A stretch of DNA of 64,000 nt from Bacteroides propionicigenes (GCF_018390535.1 NZ_JAHBBW010000005.1:268100-332099), one strand, 5' to 3'; shown: positions 36,373 to 45,141, counted from the first letter of the stretch. Program-made: numbers and translations. Notes: generated from the sequence alone by a model not told the origin.

Positions 36373-37713
36373 ATGGGTGATTCAAAAGCATTCTTAAATA
36401 TCCCCCGCCAAGAAGCGGGCTACCGTCCGATACACGAACGTATCACAGATTTCAGTCAGGTGGAACAGACGCTGAACAGTCACGACCGCAAGCTCCAAGC
36501 CTCACGCTGCATGGAGTGCGGCGTACCTTTTTGCCATTGGGCGTGTCCGTTGGGCAACAAGCAACCGGAGTTTCAAGACGCACTCTGCAAAGGAAAATGG
36601 CGCGAAGCCTACCAAGTACTGAACGAAACGAACGATTTCCCTGAATTTACGGGACGTATCTGCCCCGCACTTTGTGAGAAGTCGTGCGTGCTGAAGCTCT
36701 CCTGCGACGCTCCCGTAACCATCCGCGAGAATGAGGCAGCCATTGCCGAAGCCGCTTTTCGCGAGGGTTACATCGTGCCTGTCCGCCCCGAACGCAATGG
36801 CAAGAAAGTAGCCGTCGTCGGTGCAGGGCCTGCCGGGCTAAGCGTTGCCGCACGGCTGAATGCCTGTGGCTACGAAGTCACGATATTCGATTCCAAACCG
36901 ATGCCGGGCGGACTGCTTCGCTACGGTATTCCCAACTTCAAACTACCCAAGGAAGTAATAGACCGCCGCATGGATGTGCTGAAAGCCGAAGGTATCCGGT
37001 TTGAAATGGGCGTCCGCATCGATATGCAGAAGCTGCCCGCAGGCTTCGACGCTTACGCCGTCTGCACAGGCACACCCACCGCCCGCGACCTCGCCATCCC
37101 CGGCCGTGAACTGAAAGGTATCTACTTTGCCCTCGATATGCTGGCGCAACAGAACCGCATCCTCGACGGAGAGACATTCCTGAAAGAACAGCTTGTCAAT
37201 GCCCGTGGCAAGCGGGTGCTCGTCATTGGCGGCGGCGACACAGGCTCGGACTGCATCGGCACGAGCATCCGCCAGGGAGCCGCGAGCGTGACGCAAATAG
37301 AAATTATGCCGCAGCCACCCGTAGGACACAATGACGCTACGCCCTGGCCGCAATGGCCCGTTGTCCTGAAAACCACTTCCAGCCACGAAGAAGGATGCAC
37401 ACGCCGCTGGTCATTGGCATCCAACAGATTCATCGGCAAGAACGGAAAGGTTTGCGGCGTGGAAGTGGAAGAAGTGGAATGGCTTCCGGCAAAAGACGGC
37501 GGCCGCCCCACCATGAAACCTACGGGTAAGAAAGAAGTCATCGAAACCGATATGGTACTGTTGGCTATGGGCTTCCTCAAACCGGAACAGCCAACGCTGG
37601 CAGAGAATGTATTCGTGGCGGGAGATGCCGCCAATGGTGCAAGTCTCGTAGTACGTGCACTGGCTGACGGTCGTAAAGTGGCCCGGCAGATTGACCAATA
37701 CTTCAACCGGTAG
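36373..37713 (+). CDS. gltD: Glutamate synthase small subunit
   Basis: NAD(P)H-dependent subunit that feeds electrons to GltB through FAD and iron-sulfur clusters. It has 446 residues. The N-terminal Fe-S domain shows CMECGVPFCHWACP and CPALCEKSC. The FAD site is GAGPAGLSVAARL (about residue 146) and the NAD(P)H site is VIGGGDTGSDCIG (about 287). A final FAD-contacting segment FVAGDAANGASLVV lies near the C-terminus. It follows gltB after 33 bp in the same transcript. A six-unit 22-bp array starts about 20 bp after its stop. Confidence 0.96.
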   Translation: MGDSKAFLNIPRQEAGYRPIHERITDFSQVEQTLNSHDRKLQASRCMECGVPFCHWACPLGNKQPEFQDALCKGKWREAYQVLNETNDFPEFTGRICPALCEKSCVLKLSCDAPVTIRENEAAIAEAAFREGYIVPVRPERNGKKVAVVGAGPAGLSVAARLNACGYEVTIFDSKPMPGGLLRYGIPNFKLPKEVIDRRMDVLKAEGIRFEMGVRIDMQKLPAGFDAYAVCTGTPTARDLAIPGRELKGIYFALDMLAQQNRILDGETFLKEQLVNARGKRVLVIGGGDTGSDCIGTSIRQGAASVTQIEIMPQPPVGHNDATPWPQWPVVLKTTSSHEEGCTRRWSLASNRFIGKNGKVCGVEVEEVEWLPAKDGGRPTMKPTGKKEVIETDMVLLAMGFLKPEQPTLAENVFVAGDAANGASLVVRALADGRKVARQIDQYFNR

Positions 37714-37732
37714 TTTTGCGGCAACGAAAAAA

Positions 37733-37859
37733 GTTTCAAAGGGGAAAACTAAAAGTTTCACCGCATGAAACTTTCTGTTCCACCGCATGAAACTCTCTGT
37801 TCCAACGCATGAAACTCTCTGTTCCAACGCTTGAAACAATTCGTTCCCTGTGGTGAAAC
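37733..37859. repeat. 22-bp tandem array after gltD, about six units
   Basis: CGCATGAAAC-type cores start at 37762, 37784, 37806, 37828 (CGCTTGAAAC) and 37850 (GTGGTGAAAC), exactly 22 bp apart, joined by TCTCTGTTCCA-like spacers. AGTTTCA at 37732 and 37754 extends the period upstream. The outer units are decayed. Confidence 0.85.
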
Positions 37860-37923
37860 TGCCGACCTTACCCGATATAACTAACATCATCCAATAAATA
37901 AATGTGCATAATTAGTTTATACT

Positions 37924-38009
37924 ATCTGTCATTCAGAGCGTAGCGAAGAATCTATTCTCTGTGTATACATCAAGAGAGTAGATTCTTCGCTACGCTCTGA
38001 ATGACAGAT
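37924..38009. repeat. Large palindromic repeat element upstream of asnB
   Basis: Arms of 37 bp (37924-37960 and 37973-38009) pair with one mismatch around a 12-nt loop. The core CATTCAGAGCGTAGCGAAGA is the same family as the element inside carB (24748-24826). In RNA it would form a very stable hairpin in the asnB leader. It encodes no transposase, so it resembles a small non-autonomous element. Confidence 0.8.
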
Positions 38010-38068
38010 GCTCTTGATATAAACTAAATTTCAACACTTACTTATCAACTTCTAAAACATCTACAACC

Positions 38069-39817
38069 ATGTGTGGAATAACAGGTATTTTCAACATAAA
38101 GTCCCAGACTCCGGAACTCCGAAGCAAAGCCTTGAAAATGGCACAGAAAATCCGCCATCGCGGACCGGACTGGAGCGGCATTTACGTAGGCGGCTCCGCA
38201 ATCTTGGCGCACGAGCGTCTTTCTATCGTCGACCCTCAGTCCGGCGGGCAACCTCTCTACTCGCCCGGCCGCAAGCAAATCCTTGCCGTCAACGGTGAGA
38301 TATACAACCATCGCGACATCCGTGCGCGTTATGCCGGAAAGTACGCCTTTCAGACAGGTTCGGACTGCGAAGTCATCCTCGCCCTCTACAAAGACAAGGG
38401 CATCCGTTTCCTCGAAGAACTGAACGGTATCTTCGCCTTTGCCCTCTACGATGAAGAGACGGATGATTACCTCATAGCCCGCGACCCTATCGGAGTGATA
38501 CCTCTCTATATAGGCCGCGACAAGGAAGGCCGCATCTACTTCGGCAGCGAACTGAAAGCCCTCGAAGGCTTCTGCGACGAGTACGAGCCTTTCCTGCCCG
38601 GACACTATTACCGGGGACGCGAAGGTAAAATGCACCGTTGGTACACCCGCGACTGGATGCACTACAGTGCCGTAAAAGACAACTACAACACTAATTTCCC
38701 TGACATCAACTCTACGACGCTAAAGGTCAACTCTGCATCCGTAAACGTCAATACTGCAACCTACCAAGCTCAAGTCTCTGACGTACACGATGCACTCGAA
38801 GCCGCCGTGCAACGCCAACTGATGTCGGACGTGCCCTACGGTGTGTTGCTGTCCGGAGGGCTGGACTCTTCCGTAATCTCGGCCATCGCCAAGAAATACG
38901 CAGGCAAGCGTATCGAGACAGACAATAAATCAGATGCATGGTGGCCTCAACTCCACTCCTTTGCAGTAGGCTTGAAAGGCGCTCCCGACCTCATCAAAGC
39001 ACGTGAAGTGGCGCAATACATCGGCACTATCCACCACGAAATCAATTATACCATTCAGGAAGGGCTGGACGCCATTCGCGATGTTATCTACTTCATCGAG
39101 ACCTACGACGTAACCACCGTCCGTGCATCCACCCCGATGTACTTGCTGGCGCGTGTCATCAAGAGCATGGGCATCAAGATGGTGCTTAGCGGTGAAGGTG
39201 CGGACGAAGTATTCGGCGGTTACCTATACTTCCACAAAGCGCCTACGCCGCAAGCCTTCCATGAGGAAACGGTGCGCAAGCTCTCCAAACTGCACCTCTA
39301 CGACTGCCTGCGCGCCAACAAGAGCCTTGCCGCTTGGGGGGTGGAAGGACGCGTCCCGTTCCTCGACAAAGAGTTTCTGGATGTAGCCATGCGGCTGAAC
39401 CCTGCCACGAAGATGTGTCCCGGCAAGGAGATTGAAAAGAAAGTGGTTCGCGAAGCCTTTGCGGACATACTGCCCGAAAGCGTTGCATGGCGTCAGAAGG
39501 AACAGTTCTCCGATGGTGTGGGTTATAATTGGATTGACACATTAAAAGCCGTCACCGCCGCTGCCGTCAGTGATGAACAGATGGCAGCGGCAGCAGAACG
39601 CTTCCCTATCAACACGCCCATGAACAAGGAAGAATATTACTATCGTAGCATCTTTGAGGAGCACTTCCCCAGCAAGAGTGCCGCCCGCAGCGTGCCCAGC
39701 GTGCCGAGTATAGCCTGTTCCACCGCCGAAGCATTGGCATGGGATGCCTCGTTTCAAGGGAAGAACGACCCCAGCGGACGCGCCGTTGCCGGTGTGCACG
39801 AGGAGGCATATCAGTAA
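38069..39817 (+). CDS. asnB: Asparagine synthase B (glutamine-hydrolysing)
   Basis: Makes asparagine from aspartate, ATP and glutamine. It has 582 residues. Cys2 (MCGITGIFN) is the glutaminase nucleophile, with HRGPDWSG and the ATP-binding SGGLDSS loop of the synthase domain (about residue 266), plus SGEGADEVFGGY. Between the two domains (about residues 205-235) lies an unusual low-complexity stretch rich in N, T, S and V (TTLKVNSASVNVNTATYQ), likely a linker expansion. The C-terminus ends in NDPSGRAVAGVHEEAYQ, normal for this group. It lies 355 bp after gltD in the same direction and extends the glutamine-using cluster. Confidence 0.95.
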   Translation: MCGITGIFNIKSQTPELRSKALKMAQKIRHRGPDWSGIYVGGSAILAHERLSIVDPQSGGQPLYSPGRKQILAVNGEIYNHRDIRARYAGKYAFQTGSDCEVILALYKDKGIRFLEELNGIFAFALYDEETDDYLIARDPIGVIPLYIGRDKEGRIYFGSELKALEGFCDEYEPFLPGHYYRGREGKMHRWYTRDWMHYSAVKDNYNTNFPDINSTTLKVNSASVNVNTATYQAQVSDVHDALEAAVQRQLMSDVPYGVLLSGGLDSSVISAIAKKYAGKRIETDNKSDAWWPQLHSFAVGLKGAPDLIKAREVAQYIGTIHHEINYTIQEGLDAIRDVIYFIETYDVTTVRASTPMYLLARVIKSMGIKMVLSGEGADEVFGGYLYFHKAPTPQAFHEETVRKLSKLHLYDCLRANKSLAAWGVEGRVPFLDKEFLDVAMRLNPATKMCPGKEIEKKVVREAFADILPESVAWRQKEQFSDGVGYNWIDTLKAVTAAAVSDEQMAAAAERFPINTPMNKEEYYYRSIFEEHFPSKSAARSVPSVPSIACSTAEALAWDASFQGKNDPSGRAVAGVHEEAYQ

Positions 39818-39825
39818 CCGCTCAT

Positions 39826-39884
39826 TTTCAGGCACGGAGAGGAGAAAGAAAAATCTGCATCATCCGATATCATCGTGCCTGAAA
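39826..39884. repeat. Degenerate CAGGCACG palindromic element
   Basis: TTTCAGGCACG (39826-39836) and CGTGCCTGAAA (39874-39884) are 11-bp inverted arms related to the element at 22858-22926. It begins 9 bp after the asnB stop and lacks a T-run. Confidence 0.5.
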
Positions 39885-39890
39885 TAATCA

Positions 39891-39898
39891 TATCTTTG
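39891..39898 (+). promoter_or_regulatory. -7 box of the DUF3267 gene
   Basis: TATCTTTG, 31 bp before ATG 39929. The -33 region is not recognisable. Confidence 0.5.
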
Positions 39899-39928
39899 TC
39901 CGCTGAAACATCTTAAAGCCCGCAAATC

Positions 39929-40567
39929 ATGGAACAAAAAGAACGGGAACTAACCCCCGCGGAACAAAAACGGAGAGAGAACTTTGAAGCAGTATGTATC
40001 GAAATGGAACAGAAAGGATACGAAAGGCATAATCTGACAGTCGGTCTGTTGGCTGCCAACATATGGGGCGTGGTAGTTACACTGCCCTTTGTGGCTTTCT
40101 TTACGATGCTCTTCATCCAACATGGCGGATTGATTAACTTTGAGAATACGGCAGAACAACGGCTTTCGGTGTTTCTATTTTGCCCCGCGATGCTCTTTCT
40201 TATCGTGGTTCATGAGCTTATCCACGGATTGTTCTTCGGGCTTGCCGCCAAAGAGCATTTCCGTGCCATCAGCTTCGGCGTGGTGTGGAAAGCATTAACT
40301 CCCTATTGTTCATGCTCCTCGGTGATGAGCAAATGGGGGTACATCATCGGAGCGGCCATGCCCACCGTTATCTTGGGCTTCCTTTTGGCATTCGCCGCAA
40401 TAGAGGCGGACAGCTTATTGTTGAAGTATCTCTCCCTGACAATGATTATTGCGGGCGGCGGCGATGTCCTCCTCATCTTGAAAATTCTTCTCCATTCCAC
40501 CCGTGGAAAAGAGGCACTCTACATCGACCATCCTTATGAATGCGGGCTGGTGGTCTTTGAAAGATGA
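39929..40567 (+). CDS. DUF3267 membrane zincin-like protein
   Basis: Membrane protein of 212 residues with the zinc-protease motif HELIH in FLIVVHELIHGLFFGL (about residue 97), and a distal Asp in GGGDVLLILKIL (about 177) that could be a third metal ligand. Four hydrophobic segments are predicted (about 40-60, 75-105, 133-155, 165-190). This arrangement matches DUF3267, a putative zincin peptidase family of unknown substrate. A charged N-terminus (EQKERELTPAEQKRRE) precedes the first membrane segment. It has its own promoter and no obvious tie to the neighbouring nitrogen genes. Confidence 0.8.
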   Translation: MEQKERELTPAEQKRRENFEAVCIEMEQKGYERHNLTVGLLAANIWGVVVTLPFVAFFTMLFIQHGGLINFENTAEQRLSVFLFCPAMLFLIVVHELIHGLFFGLAAKEHFRAISFGVVWKALTPYCSCSSVMSKWGYIIGAAMPTVILGFLLAFAAIEADSLLLKYLSLTMIIAGGGDVLLILKILLHSTRGKEALYIDHPYECGLVVFER

Positions 40568-40613
40568 CACAGAAACTTAACATTCTTTCCTACTTTATTT
40601 ATAACACAGGCAT

Positions 40614-40621
40614 TATCTTTG
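40614..40621 (+). promoter_or_regulatory. -7 box of the glycerophosphodiesterase gene
   Basis: TATCTTTG, 55 bp before ATG 40676. Confidence 0.5.
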
Positions 40622-40675
40622 CGGGGTGATTAGGGACGTGTCCCCATCACCCCGAACAGTTTAAATCATATTCAA

Positions 40676-41440
40676 ATGGAATTCAAAAACTTTATTCTTG
40701 CTTCCGCCTTGTTCCTTGCCGCTGTTGGCGGCATACAAGCGCAGTCCACCCAAGTCATTGCCCACCGTGGTTTCTGGAAGACCAACGGTTCGGCACAAAA
40801 CTCCATCGCCGCCTTGGTGAAAGCCGATTCCATAGGTTGCTACGGTTCCGAGTTCGATGTATGGCTCACCGCCGACAACCAACTGGTGGTGAACCACGAC
40901 AGCACTTTCAAGGGGGTGAATATGCAGAATTCCACCGCACAACAGTGCACCGCCGTCATACTGGACAACGGAGAGCAACTCCCCACCCTGCGGCAATACT
41001 TGGAAAAGGCCGGACAACTGAAAACGCGCCTTATTCTGGAACTGAAATCCCACAAAACGCCCGAACGGGAAACACGTGCCGTAGAAAGTATCGTGAAGAT
41101 GGTGGAAGAGATGGGATTGGAAGACCGCATGGAATACATCGCTTTCTCGCGACACGCCACCAAAGAATTTATCCGCCTTGCCCCCAAAGGCACTCCGGTA
41201 TATTATCTGGAAGGAGACCTCTCTCCCAAAGAACTGAAAGAATGGGGATGCGCCGGACCCGACTATCACTTCAGCGTATTCAAGAAGCATCCCGAATGGA
41301 TTAAAGAATCCCACGACTTGGGCATGAAAGTAAATGCTTGGACCGTAAACGAAGCCAAAGACATGAAGTGGCTGATTGGTCACGGTGTAGATTTCATCAC
41401 CACCAACGAACCCGTAGAACTACAAGAAATATTACAGTAA
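40676..41440 (+). CDS. Periplasmic glycerophosphodiester phosphodiesterase
   Basis: Secreted enzyme of 254 residues that splits glycerophosphodiesters (from phospholipid turnover) into glycerol-3-phosphate and an alcohol. A signal peptide ends near GGIQAQ. The GDPD/TIM-barrel core shows the catalytic AHRGFW, the metal ligands in EFDVWLTAD, and the second catalytic His in VVNHD. Further barrel motifs are RLILELKSH and AWTVNEAKDM near the end. It is a single-gene unit with a promoter and a strong downstream terminator. Assignment by motif is good; substrate preference is unknown. Confidence 0.9.
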   Translation: MEFKNFILASALFLAAVGGIQAQSTQVIAHRGFWKTNGSAQNSIAALVKADSIGCYGSEFDVWLTADNQLVVNHDSTFKGVNMQNSTAQQCTAVILDNGEQLPTLRQYLEKAGQLKTRLILELKSHKTPERETRAVESIVKMVEEMGLEDRMEYIAFSRHATKEFIRLAPKGTPVYYLEGDLSPKELKEWGCAGPDYHFSVFKKHPEWIKESHDLGMKVNAWTVNEAKDMKWLIGHGVDFITTNEPVELQEILQ

Positions 41441-41480
41441 AAGCATCAACTTACAATACATATAGAAAGCTATTACAGAA

Positions 41481-41514
41481 AAGCCGCTTCATTTTGAAAA
41501 CAATGAAGCGGCTT
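41481..41514 (+). terminator. Intrinsic terminator after the glycerophosphodiesterase gene
   Basis: AAGCCGCTTCATT (41481-41493) pairs perfectly with AATGAAGCGGCTT (41502-41514) around an 8-nt loop; T-rich sequence follows. Confidence 0.75.
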
Positions 41515-41648
41515 TCATATTTCAAAAAGGTAGTAATACACGAATAAAACAATCATTTTTATTATTTCCCTGCAAGAATACGAGAGCGTTACATTACAAT
41601 CTTTACGAATATAACATTATATACTTTTAAATTGGAAGTGAAATCGTG

Positions 41649-41656
41649 TATATTTG
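41649..41656 (+). promoter_or_regulatory. Upstream promoter core of dapF
   Basis: TATATTTG in the context CGTGTATATTTGCACTGAA, 131 bp before the ATG; nearly a copy of the core at 41730. Confidence 0.5.
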
Positions 41657-41729
41657 CACTGAATGAAAGTTAGAATAGAAATAAATAGAAAACAGATACC
41701 AATATAGATAAAGATTATCCAAAACGTCG

Positions 41730-41737
41730 TATATTTG
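41730..41737 (+). promoter_or_regulatory. Proximal promoter core of dapF
   Basis: TATATTTG in the context CGTCGTATATTTGCAGTGAA, 49 bp before the ATG at 41787. Confidence 0.55.
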
Positions 41738-41786
41738 CAGTGAAATAAGACAAAAGGATATAACTAACCAACATAGTAAGTACAAA

Positions 41787-42641
41787 ATGACAAGAACCAT
41801 AAAGTTTACCAAGATGCACGGCGCAGGAAACGACTACATATATGTAGACACTACCCGCTATCCTATCGAGAATCCGGAGAAGCTTTCGAAGAAATGGAGC
41901 GCACCGCATACGGGAATCGGCAGCGACGGTCTGGTACTTATAGGGCGTTCCGACAAAGCCGATTTCAGCATGCGCATTTTCAATGCGGACGGTTCTGAAG
42001 CCAAGATGTGCGGAAATGCCAGCCGGTGCATCGGCAAATACCTTTATGACTACAAGCTGACTTCCAAAACGGAAATCACACTCGACACCCTGTCCGGCAT
42101 CAAGATTCTAAAACTGCACGTGACAGACGACAAGGTAGACACCGTAACCGTTGACATGGGTATTCCGTCTGAAGAACCCGTGAACTATGACGGCAAGGGG
42201 AGCAAGCCGATGAAAGAACATCCCATCGAAATAGACGGCATACGCTATACAGGTACTACCGTATCCATGGGAAACCCGCATCTGGTAATCTTCGTGAACG
42301 ACATAACGGAGATAGACCTCTCCTCCATCGGTCCCAAACTGGAGAATCATCCCCTCTTCCCCGACCGCATCAATGTGGAGTTTGCCCAAGTACTGGGAGA
42401 GGGAAAGATAAGGATGCGCGTATGGGAACGGGGTTCGGGCATCACCCAAGCCTGCGGAACAGGAGCCTGTGCTACAGCCGTAGCCGCTTTCCTCACAGGA
42501 CGCGCCGGAAGAAAATCAATCATCATCATGGATGGAGGAGCACTCACCATTGAATGGGATGTAGCCACCAAGCACATCTTTATGACGGGAGGGGCAAGTA
42601 AGGTCTTCGAGGGAGAAATGGAGAGGAATGAAGAATTATGA
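41787..42641 (+). CDS. dapF: Diaminopimelate epimerase
   Basis: Converts LL-diaminopimelate to the meso form used for lysine and peptidoglycan. It has 284 residues. The two catalytic Cys are visible in MCGNASRC (about residue 73) and QACGTGAC (about 222), and the N-terminal [11 protein letters not shown] is typical. Its partner enzyme, LL-DAP aminotransferase, is encoded 85 bp downstream. The last codons and the stop (NEEL then TGA) lie within the left arm of an ATTCTTCATT-type inverted repeat (42627-42701), so the native C-terminus appears to have been replaced or extended by repeat sequence. Confidence 0.95.
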   Translation: MTRTIKFTKMHGAGNDYIYVDTTRYPIENPEKLSKKWSAPHTGIGSDGLVLIGRSDKADFSMRIFNADGSEAKMCGNASRCIGKYLYDYKLTSKTEITLDTLSGIKILKLHVTDDKVDTVTVDMGIPSEEPVNYDGKGSKPMKEHPIEIDGIRYTGTTVSMGNPHLVIFVNDITEIDLSSIGPKLENHPLFPDRINVEFAQVLGEGKIRMRVWERGSGITQACGTGACATAVAAFLTGRAGRKSIIIMDGGALTIEWDVATKHIFMTGGASKVFEGEMERNEEL

Positions 42642-42701
42642 ATGAAGAATGAGTATACGCTTTTATGCCGCATGGCAATTCTTCATTATTCATTCTTCAT
42701 T
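42627..42701. repeat. ATTCTTCATT-type inverted repeat at the dapF stop
   Basis: The left arm 42627-42650 (AATGAAGAATTATGAATGAA...) and right arm 42678-42701 pair imperfectly. The left arm contains the dapF stop codon. It is the same family as the copies within carA. Confidence 0.65.
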
Positions 42702-42726
42702 ATTAAATAATTAAACCAACAGAGAT

Positions 42727-43959
42727 ATGGCATTAGTTAATGAACATTTTTTGAAATTACCCGGAAGCTACTTATTTTCGGATATAGCTAAGAAGATTAA
42801 TACTTTCAGGATAACGCACCCTAAGAAAGAAGTCATCCGTCTGGGTATCGGAGACGTTACCCGTCCGCTGCCGCAAGTCTGCATCGAAGCGATGCACAAG
42901 GCAGTGGATGAGATGGCTGATGCCAGGACATTCCGCGGATATGGTCCCGAACAGGGCTATGACTTTCTGATTGATGCCGTCATCAAGCACGATTATGCGA
43001 CACGCGGCATTCATTTCAGTCCACAGGAAATCTTCATCAACGACGGAGCCAAGAGCGATACGGGAAACATAGGCGACATACTCCGCCATGACAACAGTGT
43101 GGGAGTAACCGACCCTATCTACCCTGTCTACATTGACAGCAACGTAATGTGCGGACGCGCCGGCATACTGGAAGAAGACGGCAAATGGAGCAATGTAACC
43201 TATATGCCCTGCACAGCCGAAAACAACTTCATCCCCGAAATACCGGACAAGCGCATCGACATCGTCTACCTCTGCTACCCCAACAATCCCACGGGTACTA
43301 CCCTTAGCAAACCTGAACTGAAGAAATGGGTGGACTATGCTCTCGACAACGACACGCTCATCTTGTTTGATGCCGCCTACGAGGCTTTCATCCAAGAAGA
43401 CGATGTGCCCCACTCCATATACGAAATAAAAGGAGCGAAGAAATGCGCCATCGAGTTCCGCAGTTTCTCCAAGACCGCCGGATTTACAGGCGTGCGTTGC
43501 GGCTACACCGTAGTGCCGAAAGAACTGACCGCCGCCACGCTGGAAGGCGAGCGTATCTCCCTCAACAAACTGTGGAACCGCCGCCAATGCACCAAGTTCA
43601 ACGGCACAAGCTACATCACCCAGCGTGCCGCCGAAGCCATCTACACCGCGGAAGGCAAACGGCAGATAAAAGAAACGATTGACTACTATATGAACAACGC
43701 CCGCACTATGAAAAAGGGATTGGAAACAGCCGGACTGAAAGTGTACGGCGGTGTGAATGCCCCATACATCTGGCTGAAAACCCCGAACGACATAGGCTCT
43801 TGGCGATTCTTCGAACAGATGTTGTACGAAGCCAATGTAGTGGGAACCCCGGGCGTAGGCTTCGGCCCGAGTGGTGAGGGATACATCCGCCTGACCGCTT
43901 TCGGCAAACACGAAGACTGTGTGGAAGCCATGAAACGCATCCGCAACTGGCTGAAATAA
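42727..43959 (+). CDS. dapL: LL-diaminopimelate aminotransferase
   Basis: PLP enzyme converting tetrahydrodipicolinate directly to LL-diaminopimelate with glutamate as amino donor, bypassing the acylated intermediates. It has 410 residues, the family length. The PLP-binding Lys lies in [17 protein letters not shown] (about residue 247). The substrate-contacting segments [11 protein letters not shown] and YPNNPTGT fit DapL. Pairing with dapF gives the two consecutive steps to meso-DAP. It consumes glutamate, which suits its place between the glutamate synthase and ammonium-uptake genes. Confidence 0.95.
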   Translation: MALVNEHFLKLPGSYLFSDIAKKINTFRITHPKKEVIRLGIGDVTRPLPQVCIEAMHKAVDEMADARTFRGYGPEQGYDFLIDAVIKHDYATRGIHFSPQEIFINDGAKSDTGNIGDILRHDNSVGVTDPIYPVYIDSNVMCGRAGILEEDGKWSNVTYMPCTAENNFIPEIPDKRIDIVYLCYPNNPTGTTLSKPELKKWVDYALDNDTLILFDAAYEAFIQEDDVPHSIYEIKGAKKCAIEFRSFSKTAGFTGVRCGYTVVPKELTAATLEGERISLNKLWNRRQCTKFNGTSYITQRAAEAIYTAEGKRQIKETIDYYMNNARTMKKGLETAGLKVYGGVNAPYIWLKTPNDIGSWRFFEQMLYEANVVGTPGVGFGPSGEGYIRLTAFGKHEDCVEAMKRIRNWLK

Positions 43960-44058
43960 AATAAGCAAACTACTATTTAATATAGTTCAAGCGCAGTACT
44001 ATACAAACAGAGCCGGACTGATCATCCGCAATTTTTCTAATTAAAAAGGTAAGAAGGT

Positions 44059-44763
44059 ATGAAGACAAGAAACGTAAAATTAGGAGTAATAGCAATAGCG
44101 TTACTATCAGCTGCAATGCCTTTCACAACAAAGGCACAGGACAAAGTGGAAGCATCCATAGGCGCAGACATCGTAAGCGGCTACATCTGGCGCGGACAAG
44201 ACTTGGGAGGTGTAAGCCTTCAGCCCAGCGCATCCATCGCCTATAAAGGTTTCTCGCTTGGAGCGTGGGGCTCAGTAGGCATTGAGAGCACAGATGCCAA
44301 AGAGTTCGACCTCACACTGGGCTACTCTACAGGTGGTTTCAGCGTATCGGTTACAGACTACTGGTTCAACACCGGCGCAGGCTATTTTCATTACGATGCT
44401 CACAACACAGCCCACGTATACGAGGCACAGCTGGGTTACGACTTCGGTCCGGTGGCAGTAAACTGGTACACCAACTTTGCCGGAGACGACGGTGTCAAGG
44501 GGAATGGCGACAGAGCCTATTCATCCTATATTTCCGTAGCTGCCCCCTTCAAGTTGGGCGGACTTGACTGGACAGCAGAAGTAGGTGCCACCCCATGGGA
44601 AACGAGTTTCTACGGAGCAAGCGGATTTGCCGTATGCGACGTCAGTCTGGGAGTTGCAAAGGACATCAGAATAACCGATTCATTCTCCCTGCCGCTCTTT
44701 GCCAAAGCTACTTGGAACCCACGTTCGGAAGGAGCATACTTCGTAGTAGGATTAAGTTTTTAA
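44059..44763 (+). CDS. Outer-membrane beta-barrel protein (TorF-type porin-like) in the PII-amtB cluster
   Basis: Secreted protein of 234 residues. The signal peptide ends near FTTKAQ, and the mature part is a series of alternating amphipathic strands rich in aromatic residues and Gly (SGYIWRGQDLGG, GFSVSVTDYWFNTG), ending in a C-terminal Phe (GLSF) as expected for outer-membrane barrels. It resembles the TorF-family putative porins. It lies 21 bp before a PII gene and ahead of amtB and glnN in the same direction, so it may let ammonium or another nitrogen source cross the outer membrane; that role is inference from position. Confidence 0.78.
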   Translation: MKTRNVKLGVIAIALLSAAMPFTTKAQDKVEASIGADIVSGYIWRGQDLGGVSLQPSASIAYKGFSLGAWGSVGIESTDAKEFDLTLGYSTGGFSVSVTDYWFNTGAGYFHYDAHNTAHVYEAQLGYDFGPVAVNWYTNFAGDDGVKGNGDRAYSSYISVAAPFKLGGLDWTAEVGATPWETSFYGASGFAVCDVSLGVAKDIRITDSFSLPLFAKATWNPRSEGAYFVVGLSF

Positions 44764-44784
44764 GAACAGTAAACAGTTTTAGGT

Positions 44785-45141
44785 ATGAAAAAGATTGAAG
44801 CTATCATCCGCAAAACCAAATTCGAGGAAGTGAAGGACGCACTCCTCGAAGCGGATATCGAATGGTTCTCTTACTACGATGTAAGAGGCATCGGAAAGTC
44901 CAGACAAGCCCGCATTTATCGTGGTGTACTGTACGACACCAGTTCCATCGAGCGAATCCTCATCTCTATCGTAGTACGCGACAAAAACGCAGAAAAGACA
45001 GTACAAGCTATCATCAAAGCCGCACAAACCGGAGAAATCGGCGACGGCCGTATCTTCGTCATCCCCATTGAAGACGCTATCCGCATCCGCACCGGAGAAC
45101 GGGGTGACATCGCCCTCTATAATGCCGAACAGGAAAGATAA
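44785..45141 (+). CDS. glnB: PII nitrogen regulatory protein
   Basis: Small trimeric signal protein of 118 residues that binds ATP/ADP and 2-oxoglutarate and typically plugs the ammonium channel when nitrogen is plentiful. The fold is clear: MKKIEAIIRKTKFEEV at the start, AAQTGEIGDGRIFVIP and IRIRTGERG near the end. The T-loop is one residue shorter than in E. coli GlnB and differs in sequence (GIGKSRQARIYRGVLYDTSS); it keeps YRG and a Tyr at the uridylylation position. The Lys of the LPK motif is replaced. The gene is directly upstream of amtB, as in the GlnK-type arrangement. Symbol glnB/glnK is by family only. Confidence 0.9.
   Translation: MKKIEAIIRKTKFEEVKDALLEADIEWFSYYDVRGIGKSRQARIYRGVLYDTSSIERILISIVVRDKNAEKTVQAIIKAAQTGEIGDGRIFVIPIEDAIRIRTGERGDIALYNAEQER

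Larger units (their letters stand above)
37714..38068. other. Intergenic region between gltD and asnB
   Basis: It holds the 22-bp array (37733-37859) and a large palindromic element (37924-38009). I find no TAnnTTTG promoter before asnB, so asnB may be read through from gltBD or use an atypical promoter. Confidence 0.6.
41441..41786. other. Intergenic region before dapF
   Basis: It contains the terminator at 41481-41514 and two near-identical promoter cores (41649-41656, 41730-41737). The stretch 41520-41648 is AT-rich with no recognisable feature. Confidence 0.6.

Noticed and set aside
37924..38009. Insertion sequence end or transposon
   Set aside because: No transposase and no target-site duplication visible; the unit is only 86 bp, so it is better called a palindromic repeat.
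41627..41812. Short leftward hydrophobic ORF before dapF
   Set aside because: AT-rich, overlaps the dapF promoters and start, and lacks a promoter of its own.
42772..43968. Leftward ORF of 398 residues opposite dapL
   Set aside because: Shadow of dapL, with no recognisable domain.
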